NCBI GenBank assembly: GCA_902385025.1
Contig: CABMDX010000377.1
Span: 1-8,071, forward strand
Direction of reading: 5' to 3'
DNA from: an uncultured archaeon
GTDB lineage: Archaea; Halobacteriota; Methanosarcinia; Methanotrichales; Methanotrichaceae
Length of the DNA stretch: 8,071 nucleotides
Part shown: piece by piece, positions 1 to 4,852 of the stretch
How positions within the stretch are numbered: the first letter of the stretch is position 1
How the letters are laid out: every line of letters starts with the position of its first letter
Translations under genes and position numbers: made by a program
Notes under the pieces: generated by a model
What the model was told of the DNA's origin: nothing
The model's database searches: none
Seen by the model: the letters and a program-made list of their open reading frames with translations, nothing else

Positions 1-14
1 GCCTGATTGGGCTA

Positions 15-24
15 CCTTTTTATC
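15..24 (+). promoter_or_regulatory. Possible TATA box of the parvulin gene
   Basis: The T-rich stretch CCTTTTTATC is centred about 28 bases before the ATG at 48. That is the archaeal TATA distance to a transcription start, so it would suit a leaderless mRNA beginning at or near the ATG. No Shine-Dalgarno sequence is visible before the ATG. The call is weak because the window starts only 47 bases upstream and the frame is open to the edge. Confidence 0.35.
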
Positions 25-47
25 CTCCTGGCTCCACATCCCAGCTC

Positions 48-329
48 ATGGTAAAAGAAGTTCATGCCTCTCATATCCTTTGCAAGACCGAGAAGAAGGC
101 CAGAGAGGTTCAAGAGAAGATGGCGGCAGGCCAGAGCTTTTCCGAAATGGCCCGCAAATACTCTCAATGCCCTTCTGGCAAGAGTGGCGGAGACCTGGGA
201 TGGTTTGGAAAGGGTCAGATGGTGCCTGAGTTTGAAAAGGCAGCCTTTGAAGGCGAGAAAGGAAAGATCCTGGGGCCTGTAAAAACCCAGTTCGGCTATC
301 ACCTGATCGAGGTTATGGATCGAAAATAG
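48..329 (+). CDS. Parvulin-type peptidyl-prolyl cis-trans isomerase (PpiC-like)
   Basis: A single-domain rotamase of 93 residues, the same length as E. coli PpiC (Par10). It is expected to speed cis-trans isomerisation of Xaa-Pro bonds in folding proteins. The parvulin landmarks are in order: HASHIL with His6 and His9 near the start, a helix at about 14-37, KYSQCPSG with active-site-type Cys41, SGGDLGWFGKGQMV (46-59) with Met58, EFEKAAF (61-67), and the closing TQFGYHLIEV (80-89) with Phe82 and His85. There is no signal peptide or membrane segment, so it should act in the cytoplasm. The ATG at 48 gives exactly the family's one-domain length. The frame is nevertheless open to the left window edge without a stop, so a longer N-terminus cannot be excluded. 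It converges on the gene ending at 357. Confidence 0.93.
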   Translation: MVKEVHASHILCKTEKKAREVQEKMAAGQSFSEMARKYSQCPSGKSGGDLGWFGKGQMVPEFEKAAFEGEKGKILGPVKTQFGYHLIEVMDRK

Positions 330-356
330 AATTAAAATAAATTCTTTTTGTTGCAT
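330..356. terminator. AT-rich convergent intergenic spacer, probable termination region
   Basis: Only 27 bases separate the two convergent stop codons. The plus strand carries a T5 run at 345-349 just after the parvulin gene. Read on the minus strand, bases 350 to 331 are also T-rich. Archaeal RNA polymerase terminates at such T-tracts without needing a hairpin, and no stem is seen here, so this spacer may serve both genes. Confidence 0.4.
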
Positions 357-959
357 TCACTCTTTTTGCATCTTCTGAATATCTGGCCCGGCAGTCAACA
401 GTTCCTCATGGCCTAGGGTCAGATTGCCCCAGTAAATGTCCTCTTTTGAGCTGGCGAGTGCTGCTGAGACGTTATTCATCTCAATCGTGAGGTTGTCGTT
501 GAACTTAAGCGCCATCGGTCTATATTTTGAGTACTTCTCCTCGAATGCTCTCCATGTGCTGTTCAGGTTCCCGAAGCTGTCTATTGCCTCATCCCTTTGC
601 CCCTGGCCAGAGTACTGCAAGGCCAGTGAATATGAATCGTTAAGTCCCCCCACATCCTCCAGGAAGATGTTCTTGGTCATGACAAAGCTGGCAATGCTTC
701 CCACGACTGCCAGGAGCAGGGCAATTGCTATGAAGGCCGCCATAAGATTCCTGTCCTTGCGCTTAACCTTCTCGCAACTGTTCCAGCCAAGCAGCGTATA
801 CACTCCGCAGCTAGCCGTTCCAGCCTGCAGCAGCATCACTCCCGCAATCAGGAAAAGCGGAATTTGCCATTCCTCTGCCACCCAGAAGATGGCCACAAGG
901 ACGCAAAACTCTGCCAGGAGCACTCTCATCAGCCGATCCATAATGCCCAGATTCTTCAT
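357..959 (-). CDS. YgaP-like (DUF2892) membrane protein with extracytoplasmic helical domain
   Basis: A 200-residue membrane protein. Residues 1-63 match the DUF2892 / YgaP transmembrane family: the MKNLGIMDRLMRVLL opening, a helix at about 10-27, a second at about 32-48, then the typical ASCGVYTLLGWNSC turn with Cys51 and Cys62. A basic loop (KVKRKDR, 64-70) precedes a third helix at about 71-93. The last 100 residues are soluble and helix-rich, with TWRAFEEKYSKYRP (135-148) and further amphipathic helices. By the positive-inside rule the tail should lie outside the membrane. DUF2892 domains often accompany sulfur-handling or rhodanese proteins, but no rhodanese domain is present and no function can be assigned. 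A TATA-like box lies 28 bases before the ATG and no Shine-Dalgarno is obvious, which suggests a leaderless message. DUF134 lies 64 bases upstream on the same strand. Confidence 0.8.
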   Translation of the reverse strand: MKNLGIMDRLMRVLLAEFCVLVAIFWVAEEWQIPLFLIAGVMLLQAGTASCGVYTLLGWNSCEKVKRKDRNLMAAFIAIALLLAVVGSIASFVMTKNIFLEDVGGLNDSYSLALQYSGQGQRDEAIDSFGNLNSTWRAFEEKYSKYRPMALKFNDNLTIEMNNVSAALASSKEDIYWGNLTLGHEELLTAGPDIQKMQKE

Positions 960-982
960 GAGGACAAGTTGCCGCCTTCAGA

Positions 983-992
983 GATTATAAGG
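983..992 (-). promoter_or_regulatory. TATA-like box of the DUF2892 gene
   Basis: On the minus strand this reads CCTTATAATC, centred about 28 bases before the ATG at 959. The spacing places transcription start at or within a base or two of the ATG, so a leaderless transcript is likely. It also means the gene need not depend on read-through from the DUF134 gene. Confidence 0.5.
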
Positions 993-1023
993 CTTTGCGG
1001 CCTCAAGGCTGCCAAAGAGATAG

Positions 1024-1506
1024 CTATAATCGATTTGCCTCTTGCGAATCTTCCTTTCGCGAATCATCTGTCTTTTGCGGGCCCTTGAGCGCAGCCATCT
1101 TCAGGCTTATGTGATCAAGTCGGGATCGCAGAATTGCCAATTCTCTCTCCATCAGCTCCATCTCCTGGCGACGGGAGTCTTCTCCCGGATTTTCGGTCCC
1201 TTTTGTACCCCTCAGGACAAAGCTGCCTCCTTCAATTCGAAGGCCAGTCCCATAGACCAGGGCGGTAGCCACCTTTTTCCTCGCATTCATCAAATCGTTC
1301 CAGACGGCCTTGCGAGAAATGCCCATAAAAAATGCAGCCTCTTCCTGGTCAAGGTCCAGGAGGTCCACCAGCCGCACTGTCTCCAGCTCTTCAAGTGTTA
1401 TGGAGATTGCATCAATTGCATTTGCGCCTTCCGCCAAAAAACATCGGACTGGCGGAACCTCTGATATCCAGCGCCGACATTTTCGCCTTCCTCTGCAGGG
1501 ACACAT
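1024..1506 (-). CDS. DUF134 (UPF0251) helix-turn-helix protein, probable regulator
   Basis: A 160-residue protein of the DUF134 / UPF0251 family of presumed DNA-binding proteins. The N-terminus is basic and Cys-rich (MCPCRGRRKCRR, Cys2, 4, 10), then WISEVPPVRCFLAEG. The segment TLEELETVRLVDLLDLDQEEAA (37-58) leads into the helix-turn-helix FMGISRKAVWNDLMNARKKVA (60-80) and the family signature LRIEGGSFVL (89-98). A charged, coiled-coil-like helix (about 113-140) and a polar tail make it longer than the plain domain. I chose the ATG at 1506, not the in-frame ATG at 1536, because family members start with Met-(C/P)-P/R and a basic stretch; the upstream start would add ten hydrophobic residues and would lie before the transcription start predicted from the TATA box. 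DUF134 genes often sit beside NifX-like and MinD-type ATPase genes, as here. A regulatory role is inferred. Confidence 0.87.
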   Translation of the reverse strand: MCPCRGRRKCRRWISEVPPVRCFLAEGANAIDAISITLEELETVRLVDLLDLDQEEAAFFMGISRKAVWNDLMNARKKVATALVYGTGLRIEGGSFVLRGTKGTENPGEDSRRQEMELMERELAILRSRLDHISLKMAALKGPQKTDDSRKEDSQEANRL

Positions 1507-1840
1507 GACAATTGCTATGCAAAAGCCATATTTCAATGTTGCCCAGCAGAAATATTTAAGTATATTCTCTCATAAGTTACTTGGCATCGACTCCAGGGTG
1601 AATAGATTCGCTGGCATTGTAAAATCCGCATATCGAGGGATTTGGCCCTGGCAGGGGTTTTGCCTCAGGGCGTCATTTATGACTCGCGCTTTGAGCCGTT
1701 TCGCTTGATGAGGAAACGAGCTTCCTGGAAGCGGCAGCCCATGCTTGAAAATGATTTGATGTCAATAATAGTTCAAATAGAAAAGCCGGGGTCTGGAGCG
1801 GCACGAATTCATAATGATAATTAATTATCTTTTATTGTTC
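1507..1840. other. Intergenic region, divergent promoters and one hairpin, no convincing gene
   Basis: This spacer lies between the DUF134 gene and the ATPase remnant. Besides the DUF134 promoter it holds an imperfect hairpin at 1645-1671: arms GCCCTGGCA and TGC-CAGGGC, a 2-base bulge and a 7-base loop. It also holds a short palindrome at 1720-1732 (GCTTCC, one base, GGAAGC). Bases 1811-1830 are AT-rich and lie 11-30 bases before the ATG at 1841, so they may be the ATPase promoter. A 60-codon plus-strand frame at 1642-1824 gives a protein I do not recognise and has no ribosome-binding site, so I do not call it. Confidence 0.5.
1547..1560 (-). promoter_or_regulatory. TATA-box region of the DUF134 gene
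   Basis: On the minus strand the sequence CTTAAATATTTCTG resembles a strong archaeal BRE/TATA element. It predicts a transcription start near 1528 and a leader of about 22 bases to the ATG at 1506. A second, weaker AT-rich candidate (GAAATATGGC, minus strand, 1525-1534) would give a leaderless start close to 1506. Confidence 0.45.
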
Positions 1841-2117
1841 ATGCGGGAGATATCGCGATTTAAGTTGTCCATAGCCAGCGGGAAGGGCGGCACTGGCAAG
1901 ACCCTGGTGGCCACCAGCCTGGCTGCATCTTTAGCCCCAACAAAAAGGTCGCGATTGTAGATTGCGATGTTGAGGTGCCCAATGTCAATCTTTTTTCCCA
2001 AAAATGCCGGGATTGGAGGAAAAAGAATGCACCGTATTCGTACCGGTCGTCGATGAGGAGAAATGCACTCACTGCGGCCTGTGCTCCAAGACCTGCGCTT
2101 TTCATGCGCTGGAAGCC
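1841..2117 (+). pseudogene. 5' remnant of a MinD/CooC-like P-loop ATPase with ferredoxin insert
   Basis: Three reading frames joined in order give the first 93 or so residues of a MinD-superfamily ATPase carrying a 4Fe-4S insert. From the ATG at 1841 the first frame reads MREISRFKLSIA, then the deviant Walker A motif GKGGTGKT (residues 14-21), then LVATSLAASLAPT, and would stop at 1958. A one-base loss near the A5 run (1942-1946) shifts to KKVAIVDCDVEVPNVNLF. A second one-base loss near the T6 run (1991-1996) shifts to PKMPGLEEKECTVFVPVVDEEK, then the cluster ligands CTHCGLCSKTC (Cys codons at 2064, 2073, 2082, 2094) and AFHALEA. After about 2117 the homology ends at the junction with the antisense MBL gene, and the frame stops at 2133. 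Family members are usually about 280-290 residues, so roughly two thirds are missing. Relatives are thought to handle Fe-S or metal cofactors; this copy cannot make a working ATPase. Confidence 0.85.
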
Positions 2118-2762
2118 TCCTATCACTACATATAGTTCCTCGACTCCCATGACCCTCTGAGCATGCCGGATAGTATTGATTATGCCCGCATGAGAACAGC
2201 CCGTGATAACAACCAGTCCTTTGCCCTCAATATTTACCACCAGGGCCCGGTCATCTGAAATGGTATCCGGGCGATATTGGTTGTCTTTGATCGTCCAGAA
2301 GCCTTCCAATTTCTCGAATGGCACGATGCGCTGCACCTCTCCCGTAGTCGAGACATTCTTCGCTAAAGCGACAGGCTCCAAAGGTTCGAGCATAACTGCC
2401 CCAGCATCCTCGACCTGAGCACGGTTGAAAGGAAGTCCTATGAAATTCAGGAAAGGCAGAGCTTTCAGCTTGGGAGCGAAGATCTCAGGATGAGCCAGCA
2501 CAGGTACTTTGCGGTTCATGCGCATCAAAATTCCCATCAGGCCACCAGTATGATCGTAATGACCATGGCTTAAAAAGATGAGATCAACGTCGTCAAGATC
2601 TAGATTCAGTATATCGATATTATGCAGTGTTACCTCTTGCGAGGCGCCTGTATCCATGAGAATATTAATTCTGTCTGATCCCAGGTCCAGCTCCATGATA
2701 GTGCAGAGTTCGTGCTGGGACCACATATTTGCATTGGTCTGGCAAGCCGAATTTTCCTCCAC
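1860..2762 (-). CDS. MBL-fold metallo-hydrolase with C-terminus lost and replaced, probably broken
   Basis: Residues 1-217 of this 300-codon frame are a metallo-beta-lactamase-fold hydrolase of the type often annotated as a dihydropterin ribofuranosylaminobenzene phosphate synthase-like enzyme. Seen in order: EENSACQTNANMWSQHEL, MDTGAS (36-41), the metal motif SHGHYDHTGG with His66, His68, Asp70 and His71, a hydrophobic middle, then DRALVVNIEGKGLVVITGCSHAG with His191, and YVVIGGF (211-217). Homology stops there. The family normally continues for about 50-60 residues including the last metal-ligand His (HCTG-type motif); here the frame instead reads 83 residues antisense to the ATPase remnant, ending at 1860. 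I therefore think it is inactive or greatly altered, though the frame itself is unbroken. The start is GTG at 2762; upstream in-frame codons (LRLNLRVV) look family-like but offer no ATG. A TATA-like box about 22 bases upstream fits a leaderless GTG. Confidence 0.82.
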   Translation of the reverse strand: MEENSACQTNANMWSQHELCTIMELDLGSDRINILMDTGASQEVTLHNIDILNLDLDDVDLIFLSHGHYDHTGGLMGILMRMNRKVPVLAHPEIFAPKLKALPFLNFIGLPFNRAQVEDAGAVMLEPLEPVALAKNVSTTGEVQRIVPFEKLEGFWTIKDNQYRPDTISDDRALVVNIEGKGLVVITGCSHAGIINTIRHAQRVMGVEELYVVIGGFQRMKSAGLGAQAAVSAFLLIDDRYEYGAFFFLQSRHFWEKRLTLGTSTSQSTIATFLLGLKMQPGWWPPGSCQCRPSRWLWTT

Positions 2763-2978
2763 TACTCGGAGATTCAGTCTTAAATAAACAGACCTTGATG
2801 CGATCGCAAGGAGCTTAAATTTATGGCATCGGTTTAGGCAAGCTAAAAAATTAATTAATAAATATTGTAGGTATATATAGAATCATTCGAAAAGGCTTTT
2901 TATGCCCTTTGCAAAAGCTTTAAATATAAAGTCGCATATTGGCATAAATAAGGAATTCAAAAGAAAGCGAGGTTCTCT
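2763..2978. promoter_or_regulatory. Divergent AT-rich promoter region between the MBL and NifX-like genes
   Basis: For the minus strand, TATA-like boxes lie at 2779-2789 (GTTTATTTAAG) and 2812-2825 (CCATAAATTTAAGC). Between them is a perfect 10-base palindrome, TGCGATCGCA, at 2799-2808, overlapping a CCTTG...CAAGG dyad at 2793-2811. For the plus strand, the best box is GCTTTAAATATAAAG at 2917-2931, preceded by the purine-rich GCAAAA (BRE-like). It predicts a start near 2950 and a leader of about 29 bases. The box is itself a CTTTA/TAAAG dyad. Other AT-rich stretches at 2845-2866 and 2868-2880 may also open or bind protein. The palindromes are operator candidates, for example for DUF134, but this is inference. 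Confidence 0.5.
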
Positions 2979-3458
2979 ATGAAAATATGTATTACAGCAA
3001 GTGCATCCGGCCTGGATGCACCTCTAGACCCCAGGTTTGGAAGATGTTCTTTTTTCGTAATTGTTGACGTAGATAGCATGAATGAGAACTCAATCTCTAA
3101 CATAAATGCGGGAGATTCCGGTGGCGTGGGGATACAAGCGGCCCAGACCATCGCCCAATCAGGCGTTTCGGCTTTGATCACCGGAAACATTGGACCTAAT
3201 GTCCTGCAAACTCTAACTGCCGCCAATATCGAGGTTTATCAGCAGCAAGGGAGGACCGTTCGGGATGCAGTGGACAAATTCAAACTGGGAGAGCTTACGA
3301 AGATCTCCAGCCCCACCAGGCCGGTCCATGCTGGCATGGGTCGGGGAAGAGGAATGGGTGGCGGATTCGGGTCTGGCCGTTGCCAGGGCCAGGGAGCTGG
3401 AAAAGGCGGTGGCCAGGGATCAGGAATTGGCGGGGGCAAAGGGGGTCGAGGACAATGA
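2979..3458 (+). CDS. NifX/NifB-type Fe-Mo cofactor-binding-like protein with Gly-rich tail
   Basis: A 159-residue protein whose first 110 residues form a dinitrogenase iron-molybdenum cofactor (PF02579) domain: MKICITASASG, the anion/cluster-binding-like DPRFGRC (17-23), SFFVIVDVD, GGVGIQAAQTIAQSGVSALITGNIGPNV (48-75) and IEVYQQQGRTVRDAV. In NifX and NifB such domains bind Fe-S or Fe-Mo cofactor precursors. Stand-alone archaeal versions outside nif operons have no settled role, and no nif gene lies in this window. Residues 119-159 are a low-complexity tail of Gly, Arg, Lys and Gln with one Cys135, a type seen in other stand-alone NifX-like proteins. GAGGT at 2969-2973, five bases before the ATG, is a good ribosome-binding site. 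The stop overlaps the next ATG by four bases (ATGA), so the two genes should be co-translated. Confidence 0.88.
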   Translation: MKICITASASGLDAPLDPRFGRCSFFVIVDVDSMNENSISNINAGDSGGVGIQAAQTIAQSGVSALITGNIGPNVLQTLTAANIEVYQQQGRTVRDAVDKFKLGELTKISSPTRPVHAGMGRGRGMGGGFGSGRCQGQGAGKGGGQGSGIGGGKGGRGQ

Positions 3459-3814
3459 AGGTCTGCATATCTACAATGGGCAACAGCGGCATGGAAGAAG
3501 CCCTGTGCCAGCACTTTGGCCGGGCTCCTTCATTTACCGTGGTAGATCTGGAAACTGGAACGGTCCAAGTCCTGACCAACACAAGTGAGCACATGGGCGG
3601 AAGCGGCCTGCCAGTGGACCAGCTCAAAGACCAGGGATTTCAGGTCATGATTGTGGGTGGTCTGGGGCCCAGGGCGGTCCAAAACTTTGCTGGGCAGGGG
3701 GTAGAAGTTTTCATCGGTGCAACAGGCACGGTCAAGGATGCCATAAAGGACTGGAGAGAAGGTCTCCTGAAAGAGGCCAGCTCTGACAACGCCTGCAAAG
3801 AGCATAGACATTAG
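3455..3814 (+). CDS. Second NifX-like cofactor-binding protein with Cys/His tail
   Basis: A 119-residue PF02579-type protein: MKVCISTMGNSGMEEALCQHFGRAPSFTVVD (1-31) with the HFGRAP motif, GGSGLPVDQLKDQGFQVMIVGGLGPRAV (48-75), and VEVFIGATGTVKDAI (83-97). It ends in ACKEHRH (113-119); Cys114, His117 and His119 make a plausible metal- or cluster-binding tail, and such tails recur among stand-alone NifX-like proteins. The start is the ATG at 3455, inside the ATGA overlap with the upstream gene. GAGG (3448-3451) sits three bases before it. An in-frame ATG at 3380 exists, but it would translate the glycine-rich coding stretch in the wrong frame. The pair probably functions together as different-tailed partners. 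No terminator with a T-run is visible directly after the stop. Confidence 0.88.
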   Translation: MKVCISTMGNSGMEEALCQHFGRAPSFTVVDLETGTVQVLTNTSEHMGGSGLPVDQLKDQGFQVMIVGGLGPRAVQNFAGQGVEVFIGATGTVKDAIKDWREGLLKEASSDNACKEHRH

Positions 3815-4282
3815 AAAAAAGGCATACGGCTTGAATGTTGATCGGTAGGCTATCTACTCTGGAATCTGGCTGCCATGAGTGCTGGGCTTATGCCCGGCCA
3901 AGAACTGCATTATCTATAACGATTATACAGATAGTTTGCTGCGGGTAAGACTGCAGCCAAATAAGCTCTTAGAACGGAATGACCCGCTTAATTGCGAAGC
4001 CTTCGGCGAATGCAGACTCTAAAATAGCCTCGTTTCAATTCTTATCTGGCTGGGCAAGAACAGCATGTATTGAATCGTTGTCTAAGATGGCTATCGAATA
4101 GCAGAAACCAGGATAAAAGACTCCGCTTCCATGGAAGTGGGGCTTCTCGCTTCGTCATTCGCAATCATGCAAGTAATAATTTATGGAACAAAATTCATGA
4201 ACTTGGCCAGCATCCTTCAGGCGAATCGTGGTTTCCTGAAGGATCGGCTATCCAATTTGATGGTGGCACTGAAAGCGACACC
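3815..4282. other. Gene-poor intergenic region with several palindromes
   Basis: No gene is supported in these 468 bases. Short plus-strand frames (4070-4294, 4131-4331) translate to proteins without recognisable motifs, lack ribosome-binding sites and overlap the 3' end of the minus-strand gene. Structures seen: an AT-rich hairpin at 3911-3933 (TATCTATAA / TTAT-AC-AGATA, 3-base loop), a CGAAG/CTTCG dyad near 3994-4004, an extended palindrome at 4123-4140 around CTTCCATGGAAG, and the inverted repeat at 4212-4244 listed separately. The base composition and lack of frames fit decayed or regulatory DNA. I find no transposase remnant. Confidence 0.5.
4212..4244. repeat. Perfect 10-bp inverted repeat
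   Basis: Arms ATCCTTCAGG (4212-4221) and CCTGAAGGAT (4235-4244) are exact reverse complements around a 13-base loop. The repeat lies 38 bases beyond the stop codon of the SHOCT gene, so it could fold at the 3' end of that transcript. No T-run follows on either strand, so it is not a classical terminator. Confidence 0.7.
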
Positions 4283-4585
4283 TCAGTTCTTTGACAGAAT
4301 CTCATTCTTCTTGAAACCGTATTCTTCTTGACTGATTGAACCCGCGTCTATCATTTCTTTGAGAGATGCCAGCCTTTGGATTTTGTCTTTTATTTCTTTC
4401 AGACACTCTGGCTTTTCCAAATCTTCCATTTTTTGAGGCAAAATATAACGCCTATCGCTTGATCCCCATACATCTGGAGCAACGGCTCTTAGTGTTCCAA
4501 GGAGCCATGTAAGGTCCATATTTGATTCGTCCATTACGATTTTCACAGCATTCAGCCCCCGATTAGCATCAATATTGCTCTTCAA
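4283..4585 (-). CDS. Small protein with C-terminal SHOCT domain, start uncertain
   Basis: The frame gives up to 100 residues. Residues 69-97, reading IQRLASLKEMIDAGSISQEE and on to KKNEIL, match the SHOCT short C-terminal helical domain, which usually closes larger proteins and is thought to aid oligomerisation. Residues 18-52 (MDESNMDLTWLLGTLRAV to LPQK) are not recognised. The 100-residue version starts with TTG at 4585; an ATG at 4534 would give 83 residues. The frame is open farther upstream to a stop at 4643 with no ATG, so the gene may be a 5'-truncated relic of a longer SHOCT protein. A TATA-like stretch on the minus strand near 4654-4668 would give a leader of about 48 bases to the TTG. 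Neither start has a good Shine-Dalgarno sequence. It stands alone between two plus-strand genes. Confidence 0.6.
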   Translation of the reverse strand: MKSNIDANRGLNAVKIVMDESNMDLTWLLGTLRAVAPDVWGSSDRRYILPQKMEDLEKPECLKEIKDKIQRLASLKEMIDAGSISQEEYGFKKNEILSKN

Positions 4586-4670
4586 AGTTAAAAAAACTTT
4601 TGCTTGTAGGCAAAACTGAAACTTGGAACATCGGAAAGTTGCTCACGGGCATAGATTTATCTTTATCACA

Positions 4671-4772
4671 ATGCACCTCAATCCCGCTCTGTGGCGCGTC
4701 GCAGCAGATTGGTGTATAGGCCGATGGTGCGAAATAATTGCAGAGGATTACGCAGAATCGAAGTATATTTGA
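4671..4772 (+). CDS. Possible 33-codon small ORF, doubtful
   Basis: ATG at 4671 opens 33 codons: MHLNPALWRVAADW, then CIGRWCEIIAEDYAESKYI. The composition (three Trp, a CIGRWC motif, an amphipathic helix) is unusual for a chance frame and the start follows an AT-rich stretch. No Shine-Dalgarno or homolog is known to me. It could be a microprotein or the relic of a larger gene. Confidence 0.2.
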   Translation: MHLNPALWRVAADWCIGRWCEIIAEDYAESKYI

Positions 4773-4852
4773 ATAGGACGGCCTTTGTATCCCTCATGCG
4801 GCATATACTGCTGCAGGCAGCGAACTCATAGATAAGCACTGGTGATTTCTAA

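Noticed and set aside
1700..1760. A TTGATGA sequence suggesting a C/D box small RNA
   Set aside because: No matching D box (CTGA) with terminal stem and proper spacing is visible.
1642..1824. Plus-strand 60-codon frame before the ATPase remnant
   Set aside because: It has no family resemblance and no ribosome-binding site, and it overlaps a hairpin and the likely promoter of the remnant.
2370..2385. GGTTCGAGC resembling a tRNA T-loop
   Set aside because: It lies inside the MBL coding sequence and no cloverleaf can be drawn around it.
3239..3627. Long Pro-rich minus-strand frames opposite the NifX genes
   Set aside because: They are shadows of the Gly-rich coding sequence: Gly codons GGN read as Pro/Ala/Ser-rich on the other strand.
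4030..4062. A GTTTCAATTCTT-containing stretch resembling the start of some archaeal CRISPR repeats
   Set aside because: Only one copy is seen; there is no second repeat or spacer period within the window.
4070..4331. Plus-strand frames of 74 and 66 codons
   Set aside because: The proteins show no recognisable motif, have no ribosome-binding site, overlap each other and run into the 3' end of the SHOCT gene on the other strand.
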